A stretch of 15,030 nucleotides of DNA, taken from contig CAJGDV010000019.1 in NCBI GenBank assembly GCA_904502155.1, positions 1 to 15,030 of the forward strand. The letters are read 5' to 3'. Of the stretch, positions 8,249 through 14,172 are shown piece after piece. This DNA comes from an uncultured Bacilli bacterium (GTDB taxonomy: Bacteria; Bacillota_I; Bacilli_A; RF39; UBA660). Under the pieces are notes generated by a model that saw only the letters and a list, made by a program, of their open reading frames with translations, was not told the DNA's origin and did no database searches. The first letter of the stretch is position 1. The number at the start of each line of letters is the position of its first letter. A program made the translations under genes and the position numbers.

Positions 8249-8455
8249 ATAAAACAAAAAATTAAAAATGAATTAGAAATAGGAAGTAAAATAAAAATTA
8301 AAATAAATTTAGGAAGAAATAAATACGAACATATAGAAGGTATAATTAAAGAAAAATATGATAATCATTTTATTTTGTTAACTCCAAATGGCATGATTAG
8401 ATCATTTACTTATGTTGATATATTAATAAGAAATATCATAATAAAAAAAATTTGA
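8249..8455 (+). CDS. veg: Veg family protein, apparently with an ATA start codon
   Basis: No ATG, GTG or TTG begins this frame near its 5' end, so an ordinary gene finder would miss it. From 8249 the frame reads ATA and then KQKIKNELEIGSKIKIK, LGRNKYEHIEGII and SFTYVDIL, ending at TGA 8453-8455 (68 codons). This is the pattern of Veg (DUF1021): a glycine-arginine turn, a strand ending in G-I/V-I, and a late S-x-x-Y-x-D-x-L segment. Veg is a small cytoplasmic protein linked in B. subtilis to biofilm gene expression and spore outgrowth. Position directly after yabG matches B. subtilis. A perfect AGGAGG (8237-8242) sits six bases before the ATA. The only other in-frame candidates are ATT 8261 (too far), TTG 8375 and ATG 8393 (too late). 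It is either a true non-canonical start, a start-loss mutation or a base-call error. Confidence 0.8.
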   Translation: MKQKIKNELEIGSKIKIKINLGRNKYEHIEGIIKEKYDNHFILLTPNGMIRSFTYVDILIRNIIIKKI

Positions 8456-8477
8456 ACTTTACACACTATACATACAC

Positions 8478-8515
8478 AAACTAATAAATTATTGCATTTT
8501 TAAAAAAATTAGTTT
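8478..8515. repeat. Inverted repeat upstream of spoVG
   Basis: AAACTAAT (8478-8485) and ATTAGTTT (8508-8515) are perfect 8-base inverted arms separated by 22 bases. The arms flank the proposed -35 and touch the -10 of the spoVG promoter. There is no following T tract, so a terminator is unlikely. An operator or chance in AT-rich DNA are both possible. Confidence 0.35.
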
Positions 8516-8520
8516 AAAAT
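8492..8520 (+). promoter_or_regulatory. Possible SigA-type promoter of spoVG
   Basis: TTGCAT (8492-8497), a 17-base spacer and TAAAAT (8515-8520) give an acceptable promoter ending 33 bases before the ATG. A better -10, TATAAT at 8531-8536, is probably too close to the Shine-Dalgarno GAAGGGAG (8538-8545) to be used with a normal leader. In B. subtilis spoVG is SigH-dependent; I see no clear SigH motif here. Confidence 0.4.
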
Positions 8521-8553
8521 AAAATTATAGTATAATCGAAGGGAGAAAACAAA

Positions 8554-8811
8554 ATGAAAATAACATCAGTTAATGTTCGCAAAGTCGAAAAAGAAGATTC
8601 AAGAATGAAAGGAATTGCATCTGTATTATTAGATGATAACTTTGCAGTTCATGATATTCGCATCATCGAAGGAGACAACGGTTTATTTATAGCTATGCCA
8701 AGTCGTAAAACAGCAACTGGAGGATACCGTGACATAGTTCACCCAATTAATCCAGAAACAAGAAAACAATTTGAAGATGCTATTTTAGAAGAATACAAAA
8801 AAGCAGAATAA
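8554..8811 (+). CDS. spoVG: Septation/sporulation regulator SpoVG
   Basis: SpoVG is a small nucleic-acid-binding regulator that affects septation, cell wall and sporulation genes. The 85-residue product has the usual opening [10 protein letters not shown], then [16 protein letters not shown], the conserved [10 protein letters not shown] (about residues 43-52) and YRDIVHPI (58-65). The basic helix containing [15 protein letters not shown] closes the protein. Length is near the family norm (B. subtilis about 97), with a shorter C-terminus. GAAGGGAG upstream supports the ATG. It is flanked by veg on the left and yabP on the right and has its own terminator, so it appears monocistronic. Confidence 0.98.
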   Translation: MKITSVNVRKVEKEDSRMKGIASVLLDDNFAVHDIRIIEGDNGLFIAMPSRKTATGGYRDIVHPINPETRKQFEDAILEEYKKAE

Positions 8812-8826
8812 TTATTCTGCTTTTTT
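8801..8826 (+). terminator. Rho-independent terminator overlapping the spoVG stop codon
   Basis: AAGCAGAAT (8801-8809) pairs with ATTCTGCTT (8814-8822) around AATT, and the T run extends to 8826. The two arms and the loop form a perfect 22-base palindrome. The TAA stop of spoVG (8809-8811) lies at the top of the hairpin. Confidence 0.9.
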
Positions 8827-8834
8827 CATATATT
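8806..8834 (+). promoter_or_regulatory. Possible SigE-like promoter of yabPQ
   Basis: GAATAAT (8806-8812), exactly 14 bases of spacer, and CATATATT (8827-8834) resemble the mother-cell SigE pattern (-35 near KMATATT, -10 near CATACAnT; consensus recalled from memory). The -35 lies within the spoVG stop codon and terminator stem. The leader would be only about 8 bases, which weakens the case. Confidence 0.4.
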
Positions 8835-8848
8835 TAATTGGTGATACA

Positions 8849-9127
8849 ATGGACAAAATAGATAATTATAATCATACTATAACATTAGTAGAAAGAAAAA
8901 GTATCGTAATATCAGGTGTAAAAAAAATAGAAAATTTTGATGATGAAGAATTTTTAATTGAATCTACTATGGGTTATATAATTGTTAAAGGAAATGGATT
9001 AGAATTATTAAAACTAGATACCTTATCAGGCAATGTATCAATCAAAGGAAAAATAAATAGTATAGCATATATAGAAGATAAGAAACCATCAAAAGAAGAA
9101 GGAATGTTTTCTAAATTATTTAAATAA
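8849..9127 (+). CDS. yabP: Sporulation protein YabP (YabP/YqfC family)
   Basis: YabP is needed in the mother cell for proper spore morphology and cortex and coat assembly, together with YabQ. The 92-residue sequence shows the family order: HTITLVERKSIVISGVKKIENF (read in two parts, about residues 9-30), then EFLIESTMGYIIVKG with the TMGYIIVKG core, then SIKGKINSIAYIED. The tail SKEEGMFSKLFK contains a possible short amphipathic helix that could touch membrane. ATG 8849 has TTGGTGA upstream. The stop TAA at 9125-9127 shares one base with the yabQ start, matching the conserved yabP-yabQ pair. Confidence 0.93.
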   Translation: MDKIDNYNHTITLVERKSIVISGVKKIENFDDEEFLIESTMGYIIVKGNGLELLKLDTLSGNVSIKGKINSIAYIEDKKPSKEEGMFSKLFK

Positions 9128-9399
9128 TGATACTTAAAAAACAAATATTTTTAATAATTTTTTCCTTTTTTTATGGTATCTTTTTTTCTTTATTTTGTGA
9201 TTTTAATAACAATATAATAAAAGAAAAAAAATGTATAACTAAAATTCTTTTTACATTGTTGTTTTCTCTTATAAATGCTATGATTTATTTTCTTGGTTTA
9301 CAAAAAATAAATGATGGTACTTTACATATTTATTCGTTTATTACCCTTACTATAACATACTTTGGAACTCATATTATTGTTAATAAACATAAAAAATGA
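9127..9399 (+). CDS. yabQ: Spore cortex biosynthesis protein YabQ, short form
   Basis: YabQ is a mother-cell membrane protein of the outer forespore membrane required for cortex formation. The 90-residue product is very hydrophobic, with likely membrane segments at 5-24, 38-57 and 64-85. The FFYGIFFSLFCDF turn after the first segment matches the family's G-x-x-x-G-x-x-x-D pattern. It is much shorter than B. subtilis YabQ (about 200 residues) and lacks the cytoplasmic C-terminal part. Identity rests on this pattern and on its position between yabP and divIC, which is the order in B. subtilis. The ATG overlaps the yabP stop by one base. The 3' end carries the proposed divIC promoter. Confidence 0.85.
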   Translation: MILKKQIFLIIFSFFYGIFFSLFCDFNNNIIKEKKCITKILFTLLFSLINAMIYFLGLQKINDGTLHIYSFITLTITYFGTHIIVNKHKK

Positions 9400-9405
9400 T
9401 ATACT
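9377..9405 (+). promoter_or_regulatory. SigA-type promoter of divIC within the yabQ 3' end
   Basis: TTGTTA (9377-9382), 17 bases, then TATACT (9400-9405) with an upstream TGA that forms an extended -10 (TGn) and is also the yabQ stop codon. This gives divIC vegetative expression independent of the sporulation genes ahead of it. The Shine-Dalgarno CGAGGG (9418-9423) follows. Confidence 0.65.
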
Positions 9406-9428
9406 TAATATAGAATACGAGGGATATA

Positions 9429-9851
9429 ATGGCTAAGAAAGTAAGTCGAAATGTTAAAAGAAGAATGACAGTTATAGCACCAATATCAATTGGTATTTTT
9501 GTTGTGACAGTATTTACTATTTTATCTTATGCTTATAGAATTAATAATCTTAGACTAACAAAAATTGAACTAGAAGAAAAATTAGTTGCATTAAAAGAAG
9601 ATGCCGCAATGATGACTGATGAAATTGAAAAACTAAAAGATCCTGAATATATAGCTAAATATGCTAGGGAAAATTATTTATATACAAAAGATAGTGAATA
9701 TGTTTTAAAAGTTGAAGAAAAAGAAGAAAAACCAGTAGAAAAAAAAGAAAACCCAATATATATTTATTATATAATAGGTTTTGTAAGTATATTAGTTTTT
9801 ATTATTTTTATATTTTTAATTAGAAAAAGCCAAAAGAAAAATAACAATTAA
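9429..9851 (+). CDS. divIC: Cell division protein DivIC (FtsB family) with an extra C-terminal membrane segment
   Basis: DivIC works with DivIB and FtsL in the septal cell-wall complex. The basic N-terminus (KKVSRNVKRRM) is cytoplasmic, TM1 is at about 14-35, and a coiled coil of leucine and charged residues covers about 38-70. DPEYIAKYARENYLY at 71-85 is the family signature after the coiled coil. A highly charged stretch of Glu and Lys spans about 93-108. Unlike ordinary DivIC, residues 109-131 form a second strong membrane segment followed by a basic tail RKSQKK. Both ends would therefore be cytoplasmic. The gene has its own promoter in yabQ and ends in a terminator. Family assignment is secure from sequence and synteny; the second segment's role is unknown. 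Confidence 0.94.
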   Translation: MAKKVSRNVKRRMTVIAPISIGIFVVTVFTILSYAYRINNLRLTKIELEEKLVALKEDAAMMTDEIEKLKDPEYIAKYARENYLYTKDSEYVLKVEEKEEKPVEKKENPIYIYYIIGFVSILVFIIFIFLIRKSQKKNNN

Positions 9852-9864
9852 TGTTATTTTTTTT
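9837..9864 (+). terminator. Terminator between divIC and the convergent lemA-like gene
   Basis: AAAAATAACA (9837-9846) pairs with TGTTATTTTT (9852-9861) around a loop that holds the divIC TAA stop. The T tract reaches 9864 for the plus strand. Read on the minus strand the same hairpin is followed by a T-rich run, so it may serve both convergent genes. Confidence 0.8.
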
Positions 9865-10405
9865 ATATCTTAATATCTGCTTTTCCATTTTCTGTCATGT
9901 TTTTGCCATCAAAATAATTTTTGCATTTGAATTTGCAAACCTTTGCAATTATATTTGATGGAATGCTTTTAACCATTTTATTATAATCAGTAATGATGTC
10001 ATTATAATATTTTCTATCAGCAACCATTTCAGCTTCTGTTTCATTAAGAGCTATATCAATTTTTATAAATCCTTCATTTTTCTTAAGTTTTTCATTGTTT
10101 TCTTTATAACCATTAAATTCATTAATTCCTTCGTATATTTGTCTATCTAATTCAAAATTATTTAATTTTTGGCTTCTTAAATTAGTAATTATTTCTAATA
10201 CTTGTTCTTCTTCAGTTACAGCCTTTATAACTTCAATAGATTTATTTAAAAGATCAAATCTTTTTCTTAATGTGGAATCAATATCGGCTTCCGCCTCATT
10301 TATTCTTATAACATACTCTTGAAATTTGTTATAAATAGCAACAAACCAAATTGCTAAAATACAAACAATTACAGTTAAAAATATTACACTCATTAATACT
10401 TCCAT
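9863..10405 (-). CDS. LemA family membrane protein
   Basis: LemA proteins have one N-terminal membrane helix and a helical-bundle domain outside or along the membrane; their biochemical role is not established. The 180-residue product has a hydrophobic segment at about 5-24, then YNKFQEYVIRINEAEADID, RKRFDLLNKSIEVIK, SQKLNNFELDRQ and the typical RKYYNDIITDYNKMVKSIP. This matches the family order (YN, EA-x-x-ID, KRR-DL, YN-x-x-V-x-x-YN, FP). I place the start at the ATG 10405 rather than an in-frame GTG nine bases upstream, because that GTG is part of the Shine-Dalgarno AGGTG. It has its own promoter at the 3' edge of gerQ and converges on divIC. No link to sporulation is shown by the sequence itself. 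Confidence 0.88.
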   Translation of the reverse strand: MEVLMSVIFLTVIVCILAIWFVAIYNKFQEYVIRINEAEADIDSTLRKRFDLLNKSIEVIKAVTEEEQVLEIITNLRSQKLNNFELDRQIYEGINEFNGYKENNEKLKKNEGFIKIDIALNETEAEMVADRKYYNDIITDYNKMVKSIPSNIIAKVCKFKCKNYFDGKNMTENGKADIKI

Positions 10406-10422
10406 TACTATCACCTATATTA

Positions 10423-10451
10423 AGTATAACAAAAAAGATTAATTATTTCAA
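10423..10451 (-). promoter_or_regulatory. SigA-type promoter of the lemA-like gene
   Basis: On the minus strand TTGAAA (10446-10451), 17 bases and TATACT (10423-10428) with an extended TGn. The -35 overlaps the gerQ stop codon. Both boxes match consensus at five of six positions, so the gene is probably expressed in vegetative cells apart from gerQ. Confidence 0.7.
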
Positions 10452-10804
10452 TTAGTTGAAATAAAATCTTTGTTATAATTGATTCTTTCTTCAAATTCAA
10501 TATAATCTACATATATCATTAAAATCATATACCAATTACCTGTAGTAGGATCACTTAATAAAATATGATCTCTTCCAGATTCTTCAATAATTCCTTTAAA
10601 CTTTCTATCTTTCCATTCAATAGAATCTGGAAATGATGTAAAGACTGTTACTTTTTTTCCTTTATTGGCTCTTAATATATTTTCAATATAAGATTGTTCA
10701 AAAAAGGGGTCAATGCTAGGAGCCTGACTTTGATCTGGTGTCATAATATTACCACTATAAAGTGGTCCACCTGGGAAAAATGTCCCATTATAATTATTAT
10801 TCAT
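10448..10804 (-). CDS. gerQ: Spore coat protein GerQ
   Basis: GerQ is an inner-coat protein that places the cortex-lytic hydrolase CwlJ in the spore and is cross-linked by transglutaminase in B. subtilis. The 118-residue product has a low-complexity N-terminus rich in Asn, Gly and Pro. The conserved domain follows: QSYIENILRANKGKKVTVF (about 37-55), EWKDRKFKGIIEESGRDHI and LLSDPTTGNWY, then DYIEFEERI. This is the diagnostic family pattern. The first 47 residues have no lysine, whereas the B. subtilis cross-linking lysines are at the very N-terminus. No cwlJ gene follows; the downstream gene is LemA-like. AAAGGATG on the minus strand supports the ATG. It ends in TGA. Confidence 0.96.
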   Translation of the reverse strand: MNNNYNGTFFPGGPLYSGNIMTPDQSQAPSIDPFFEQSYIENILRANKGKKVTVFTSFPDSIEWKDRKFKGIIEESGRDHILLSDPTTGNWYMILMIYVDYIEFEERINYNKDFISTN

Positions 10805-10850
10805 TTATTATCATCCTTTCTATAAATTATATTTTATTTATTTGATTTTA

Positions 10851-10859
10851 TGATATAAT
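10851..10859 (+). promoter_or_regulatory. Extended -10 promoter element for pduL
   Basis: TGATATAAT is a perfect extended -10, ending 17 bases before the pduL ATG; the strong Shine-Dalgarno AAAGGAGGG is at 10864-10872. No clear -35 box is present. The same TGATATAAT occurs before the DUF1934 gene at 13707-13715. Confidence 0.6.
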
Positions 10860-10876
10860 TTTAAAGGAGGGATTTT

Positions 10877-11446
10877 ATGGAAATTAATGTAGGAATATCA
10901 AATAGACATGTTCATTTAACAGAAGAAGTATTTAAAAAATTATTTGGTGATGTAGAAATAGATCAAGCTAAAGAATTAACACAACCTGGTCAATATGCTA
11001 GTAATTTTAAAGTAACAATTAAAACAGAAAAAGGTGTTATTGAAAATGTTCGCGTACTAGGTCCATATAGAAATTACAATCAAGTAGAAATATCAAAAAC
11101 AGATGCATTCAAACTTGGTTTAAATCCACCAGTAAGAAATTCAGGAGAATTAGAAAATAGTGAATCAGTAATACTAATTGGAACTAATGGAGAAGTTTAT
11201 GTACCTAATTGCTGTATTATCCCAGCAAGACATATTCATATAACTCCTGAAGATGTAATTAAATATGGTTTAGAAGGCAAAAAAACAGTAATGGTTAGAA
11301 TCAATACTGAAAAAGGTGGAATTATGGATAATGTTTATATTAAAGCAGCACCAAATAGCTATTTTGAATTACATGTTGATACTGATGATGGTAATGCATT
11401 TTTACTAAAACAAGGAGATAAAGTTGAAATCTTAAATGAAAATTAG
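10877..11446 (+). CDS. pduL: Phosphate propanoyltransferase / PduL-type phosphotransacylase
   Basis: PduL swaps CoA and phosphate on short acyl groups (acetyl- or propionyl-CoA to the acyl phosphate), feeding acetate kinase for ATP. The 189-residue enzyme has two beta-barrel repeats. The first zinc site is SNRHVHL (residues 8-14) and the second is ARHIHITPEDV (117-127); ELHVDTDDGNA (164-174) completes the site near His166. QPGQYASNF and RVLGPYR are family motifs. The protein begins at the core domain without the N-terminal encapsulation peptide seen in microcompartment forms. No shell-protein gene is nearby, so a free cytoplasmic role in place of Pta is likely. It overlaps the next small gene by 11 bases. 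Confidence 0.96.
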   Translation: MEINVGISNRHVHLTEEVFKKLFGDVEIDQAKELTQPGQYASNFKVTIKTEKGVIENVRVLGPYRNYNQVEISKTDAFKLGLNPPVRNSGELENSESVILIGTNGEVYVPNCCIIPARHIHITPEDVIKYGLEGKKTVMVRINTEKGGIMDNVYIKAAPNSYFELHVDTDDGNAFLLKQGDKVEILNEN

Positions 11447-11645
11447 TATTTGCGACAAATGTAAATTTTTTAATCATAAAGAAATAATAAAATTGTTAGA
11501 TGAAAATTTTGAAAATATAAATTATGAAATAGGATGTAATAACATGTGCGGAGTAGGAAGAAACAATATTGTTTTATTCGTTAATAACAAGCCTGTTATT
11601 GCTAAAAATAAAGATGAATTAATTAAAAAAGTAAGAGATATTTAA
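11436..11645 (+). CDS. DUF1450 (YuzB-like) small cysteine-containing protein
   Basis: This 69-residue protein has Cys6 and Cys9 in a CxxC near the N-terminus and Cys34 and Cys38 in IGCNNMCGVG. It ends with FVNNKPVIAKNKDELIKKV, the usual DUF1450 pattern of a valine-asparagine strand then a helix with D/E-EL. The fold is expected to be thioredoxin-like or ferredoxin-like, and four cysteines could bind a metal or iron-sulfur cluster. The biochemical role is unknown. The ATG lies inside the pduL end, so translation is coupled, which hints at a shared pathway but does not prove it. Confidence 0.82.
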   Translation: MKISICDKCKFFNHKEIIKLLDENFENINYEIGCNNMCGVGRNNIVLFVNNKPVIAKNKDELIKKVRDI

Positions 11646-11648
11646 AAT

Positions 11649-11683
11649 AAAACTATAAAGTAAGAATACTTTATAGTTTTTTT
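11649..11683 (+). terminator. Bidirectional terminator between the DUF1450 gene and the PBP gene
   Basis: AAAACTATAAAGTA (11649-11662) pairs perfectly over 14 bases with TACTTTATAGTTTT (11667-11680) around AGAA, with Ts to 11683. Its minus-strand copy is also followed by a T-rich run, so it can end the convergent PBP transcript. Confidence 0.92.
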
Positions 11684-11684
11684 A

Positions 11685-13628
11685 TTAATTCTCTTCTTTT
11701 ATTGTTGGTATAAGTGTATCTAGAGTAACATCACCACTATTAGGCTCAGTTCCTTTAATATAATATAAAATAGATTTTTTAGAGTTATCTGTTGCAATAT
11801 TACCTGAAATAGGATCAACCATTACTCCTACAACATTATTAGGCATTTCATACCATGATGCATCATGAGTTTTAAAATATGTTTCCATTGTATCAGCAAA
11901 AATATTTTTAATATTACTGCTAACTTCAGGATAAGTATCTTTATTATCATCATATCCAGCCCAGATACCTAAAACCATGTTACCATTATATCCAAAAACT
12001 AAATTATCAGTATCGGTTGTCCCTGTTTTAATAGCATATTTATTTGTAAGTTTAGATGCTATATTTATACAAGTAGGGTAATTGTAATCAATGAAATTAG
12101 CATTATAACAATTATTTAACATTTCATTTACAATATACGTAATACTCTCATTTAAAATGGCTTCTTTTTCATTTTTAAATTCATAAAGCACATTTCCTTT
12201 TGAATCTTCAACACGATTAATTAAATGTGGAGTAACTTTGTAACCACTATTTGCTAAAACTGAATAAGCTTTAACCATATTAACCATATTAATAGATGCT
12301 GTTCCAAGTGCTAATGAAGGGATTGCTGAAAGTTTTGAGTTTATTCCAACACGATTTAAAATATTAATTAAATTATCTTCACCTAAAAAAAGGTGTGTTT
12401 TAACAGCATAAATATTATCAGAATATGCTAAAGCTGCAGCCATACTAATATCTTTATTTCCATAAATTTCTGCATAATTTTTAGGACTATATTTTTCATC
12501 ATTTGAAAAAACAAAAGTAGTTTCAGAACTATTAAAAGTGGTTGATGCTGTAAATCCATTTTCTAATGCTGAATAATATAAAAATGGTTTTAAAGTGGAA
12601 CCAACTTGTCGTGATGCTGTTATAGCCCTGTTGTATTGACTTTTTCTATAATCTCTTCCACCAACTAAAGCAACAATTTCACCATTATTTGGATCCATCA
12701 TTACACTTGATATTTGAATTTCTTCATCTTTCTTAAAATAATTTTTAATATTATCTTCTAAATTTAGTTGTGTTTCTAAATCAAGATTTGTATATATTTT
12801 TAATCCTCCTGTTTCCAATGTTGATGAAGGAATACTTTTTATTGTTTTAAGTTCATCCATTACTGCATCTTGATAATACATTAGAGTACTAGATTCATTT
12901 TCTTTTCCTTTTCCATAATATTCAAGACTTGTATTATAAGCTTCTTCTGCTTGTTCTTCGCTTATATATCCATTATTAACCATTGTATTTAAAATTGTTT
13001 TTTGTCTTCTTTTAGCATTTTCAATATTTGTTAAAGGTGAGTAATTAGAAGGAGATTTAGGAATTCCAGCAAGCATTGTAGCTTCTGCTAAATCTAAATT
13101 TTTACTAGATTTATTAAAATAATAATAAGAAGCATTTTCAATACCAAATACTCCTCCATAATTTATAGTATTTAAATAACCTTCTAGTATTTCATCTTTA
13201 GTATAATGACTTTCAATTTGTATTGTAATCCATGCTTCATTTAATTTTCTTTCCCATGTTTTATCAAAATTTAGAAATAAATTTTTAGAGTATTGTTGGC
13301 TAATTGTTGATGCGCCTTGAACATTTCCACCATTTTTTATATTTACGCCTAAAGCTTTAATAATTCTTAAATAATCAAAACCAATATGGTTATAAAAATT
13401 TTTATCTTCGATTGATATAGTAGCATTAATTAAATACTCACTGATATCATCTAATTTAACCCAATCATCAGAAATATTAAATAATTCTTCATTATTATCA
13501 TACATGTAATAATTATTTTCTTTTTTTATATCAATTTTTTTGATAATTTTAGCATATCCATAAAGACCAAAATAAAAAAGCGTTGCTAACAACATTATAA
13601 TTACATTGAATTTCAAGAATTTTTTCAT
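11685..13628 (-). CDS. Class A penicillin-binding protein (transglycosylase/transpeptidase)
   Basis: This bifunctional enzyme polymerises and cross-links peptidoglycan at the outer membrane face. I choose ATG 13628 (647 residues); the longer in-frame GTG at 13637 lies inside the Shine-Dalgarno AAAGGTG. A membrane anchor is at about 8-26. The GT51 domain has IEDKNFYNHIGFD with catalytic Glu74, GASTISQQ at 105-112, and ILEGYLNTINYG. The transpeptidase domain has Ser344 in STLK (344-347), SDN (403-405) and KTG (534-536). Cys507 and Cys520 lie in the extracellular region before KTG and could form a disulfide. Length is typical of a compact PBP1 of Firmicutes without extra C-terminal domains. The gene is alone on the minus strand between two plus-strand operons. 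Confidence 0.97.
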   Translation of the reverse strand: MKKFLKFNVIIMLLATLFYFGLYGYAKIIKKIDIKKENNYYMYDNNEELFNISDDWVKLDDISEYLINATISIEDKNFYNHIGFDYLRIIKALGVNIKNGGNVQGASTISQQYSKNLFLNFDKTWERKLNEAWITIQIESHYTKDEILEGYLNTINYGGVFGIENASYYYFNKSSKNLDLAEATMLAGIPKSPSNYSPLTNIENAKRRQKTILNTMVNNGYISEEQAEEAYNTSLEYYGKGKENESSTLMYYQDAVMDELKTIKSIPSSTLETGGLKIYTNLDLETQLNLEDNIKNYFKKDEEIQISSVMMDPNNGEIVALVGGRDYRKSQYNRAITASRQVGSTLKPFLYYSALENGFTASTTFNSSETTFVFSNDEKYSPKNYAEIYGNKDISMAAALAYSDNIYAVKTHLFLGEDNLINILNRVGINSKLSAIPSLALGTASINMVNMVKAYSVLANSGYKVTPHLINRVEDSKGNVLYEFKNEKEAILNESITYIVNEMLNNCYNANFIDYNYPTCINIASKLTNKYAIKTGTTDTDNLVFGYNGNMVLGIWAGYDDNKDTYPEVSSNIKNIFADTMETYFKTHDASWYEMPNNVVGVMVDPISGNIATDNSKKSILYYIKGTEPNSGDVTLDTLIPTIKEEN

Positions 13629-13706
13629 AAATATCACCTTTTCAATATTTATTATTAGTAAAAATTAGAAAAATATAATTAAAAAATAATAAAATATTAA
13701 AATATA

Positions 13707-13715
13707 TGATATAAT
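13707..13715 (+). promoter_or_regulatory. Extended -10 promoter element for the DUF1934 gene
   Basis: TGATATAAT is an exact extended -10, 24 bases before the ATG at 13740. Arms TGATA (13707-13711) and TATCA (13716-13720) form a short inverted repeat over it. No good -35 is visible. The Shine-Dalgarno GGAGGTGGG is at 13728-13736. The divergent PBP promoter must lie in the same 110-base gap, but I cannot place it. Confidence 0.6.
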
Positions 13716-13739
13716 TATCACATATTTGGAGGTGGGCCT

Positions 13740-14120
13740 ATGGCTAAAATCTTGGTTACTGCTGTTCTAGAAAATAAAACAGACAACAAATTTTTTTCAA
13801 CTGAGACACTTGGAATATTAGAAAGTAACAAAATTAAATTTATTGATGAAAATAAGGTTACAGTTATAATAGAATTGAAAGAAAATAATATTGTTATAAC
13901 AAGACGATGTGATGATTATGAAATTATCCTTCCATTTAATACCAATAACAAAACTCAAGGTACGTATCTTGTAAAAAATTTAGGTAATTTAAGAATGGAA
14001 GTAGAAACAACAAAACTTCTTATAGATAATGCTAATTTAGACGTTGAATATACAATGATTCTAGATGGTGAAACTAAATCAGATTTTAGATATAAAGTTA
14101 TTTATTCTGAAAATAAATAA
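13740..14120 (+). CDS. DUF1934 family protein (YwiB-like)
   Basis: This 126-residue protein is predicted to be a small beta-barrel (lipocalin-like fold) in the cytoplasm, of unknown function. The pattern fits DUF1934: paired strands around VTVIIELKENNIVITRRCDDYEI, then LPFNTNNKTQGTYLVKNLGNLRMEVETTKL, then VEYTMILDGETKSDFRYKV (each read in shorter pieces). The family normally has Y-x-T-P/K-x-G-x-L-x-x-x-x-x-T-x-x-L in the middle, which is present as YLVKNLGNLRMEVETTKL. In B. subtilis ywiB lies near argS and rpoE; here rpoE follows directly and argS is absent. GGAGGTGGG supports the ATG. The call rests mainly on this synteny and the strand pattern. Confidence 0.75.
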   Translation: MAKILVTAVLENKTDNKFFSTETLGILESNKIKFIDENKVTVIIELKENNIVITRRCDDYEIILPFNTNNKTQGTYLVKNLGNLRMEVETTKLLIDNANLDVEYTMILDGETKSDFRYKVIYSENK

Positions 14121-14172
14121 TTTTTGAATACATTTTAAAAAATGTCATATTATATAAATATATGAAAAAGTA

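Noticed and set aside
14130..14145. ACATTT-TAAA-AAATGT hairpin after the DUF1934 gene as a terminator
   Set aside because: The stem is very short and AT-only apart from one pair, and no T tract follows; readthrough to rpoE seems likely.
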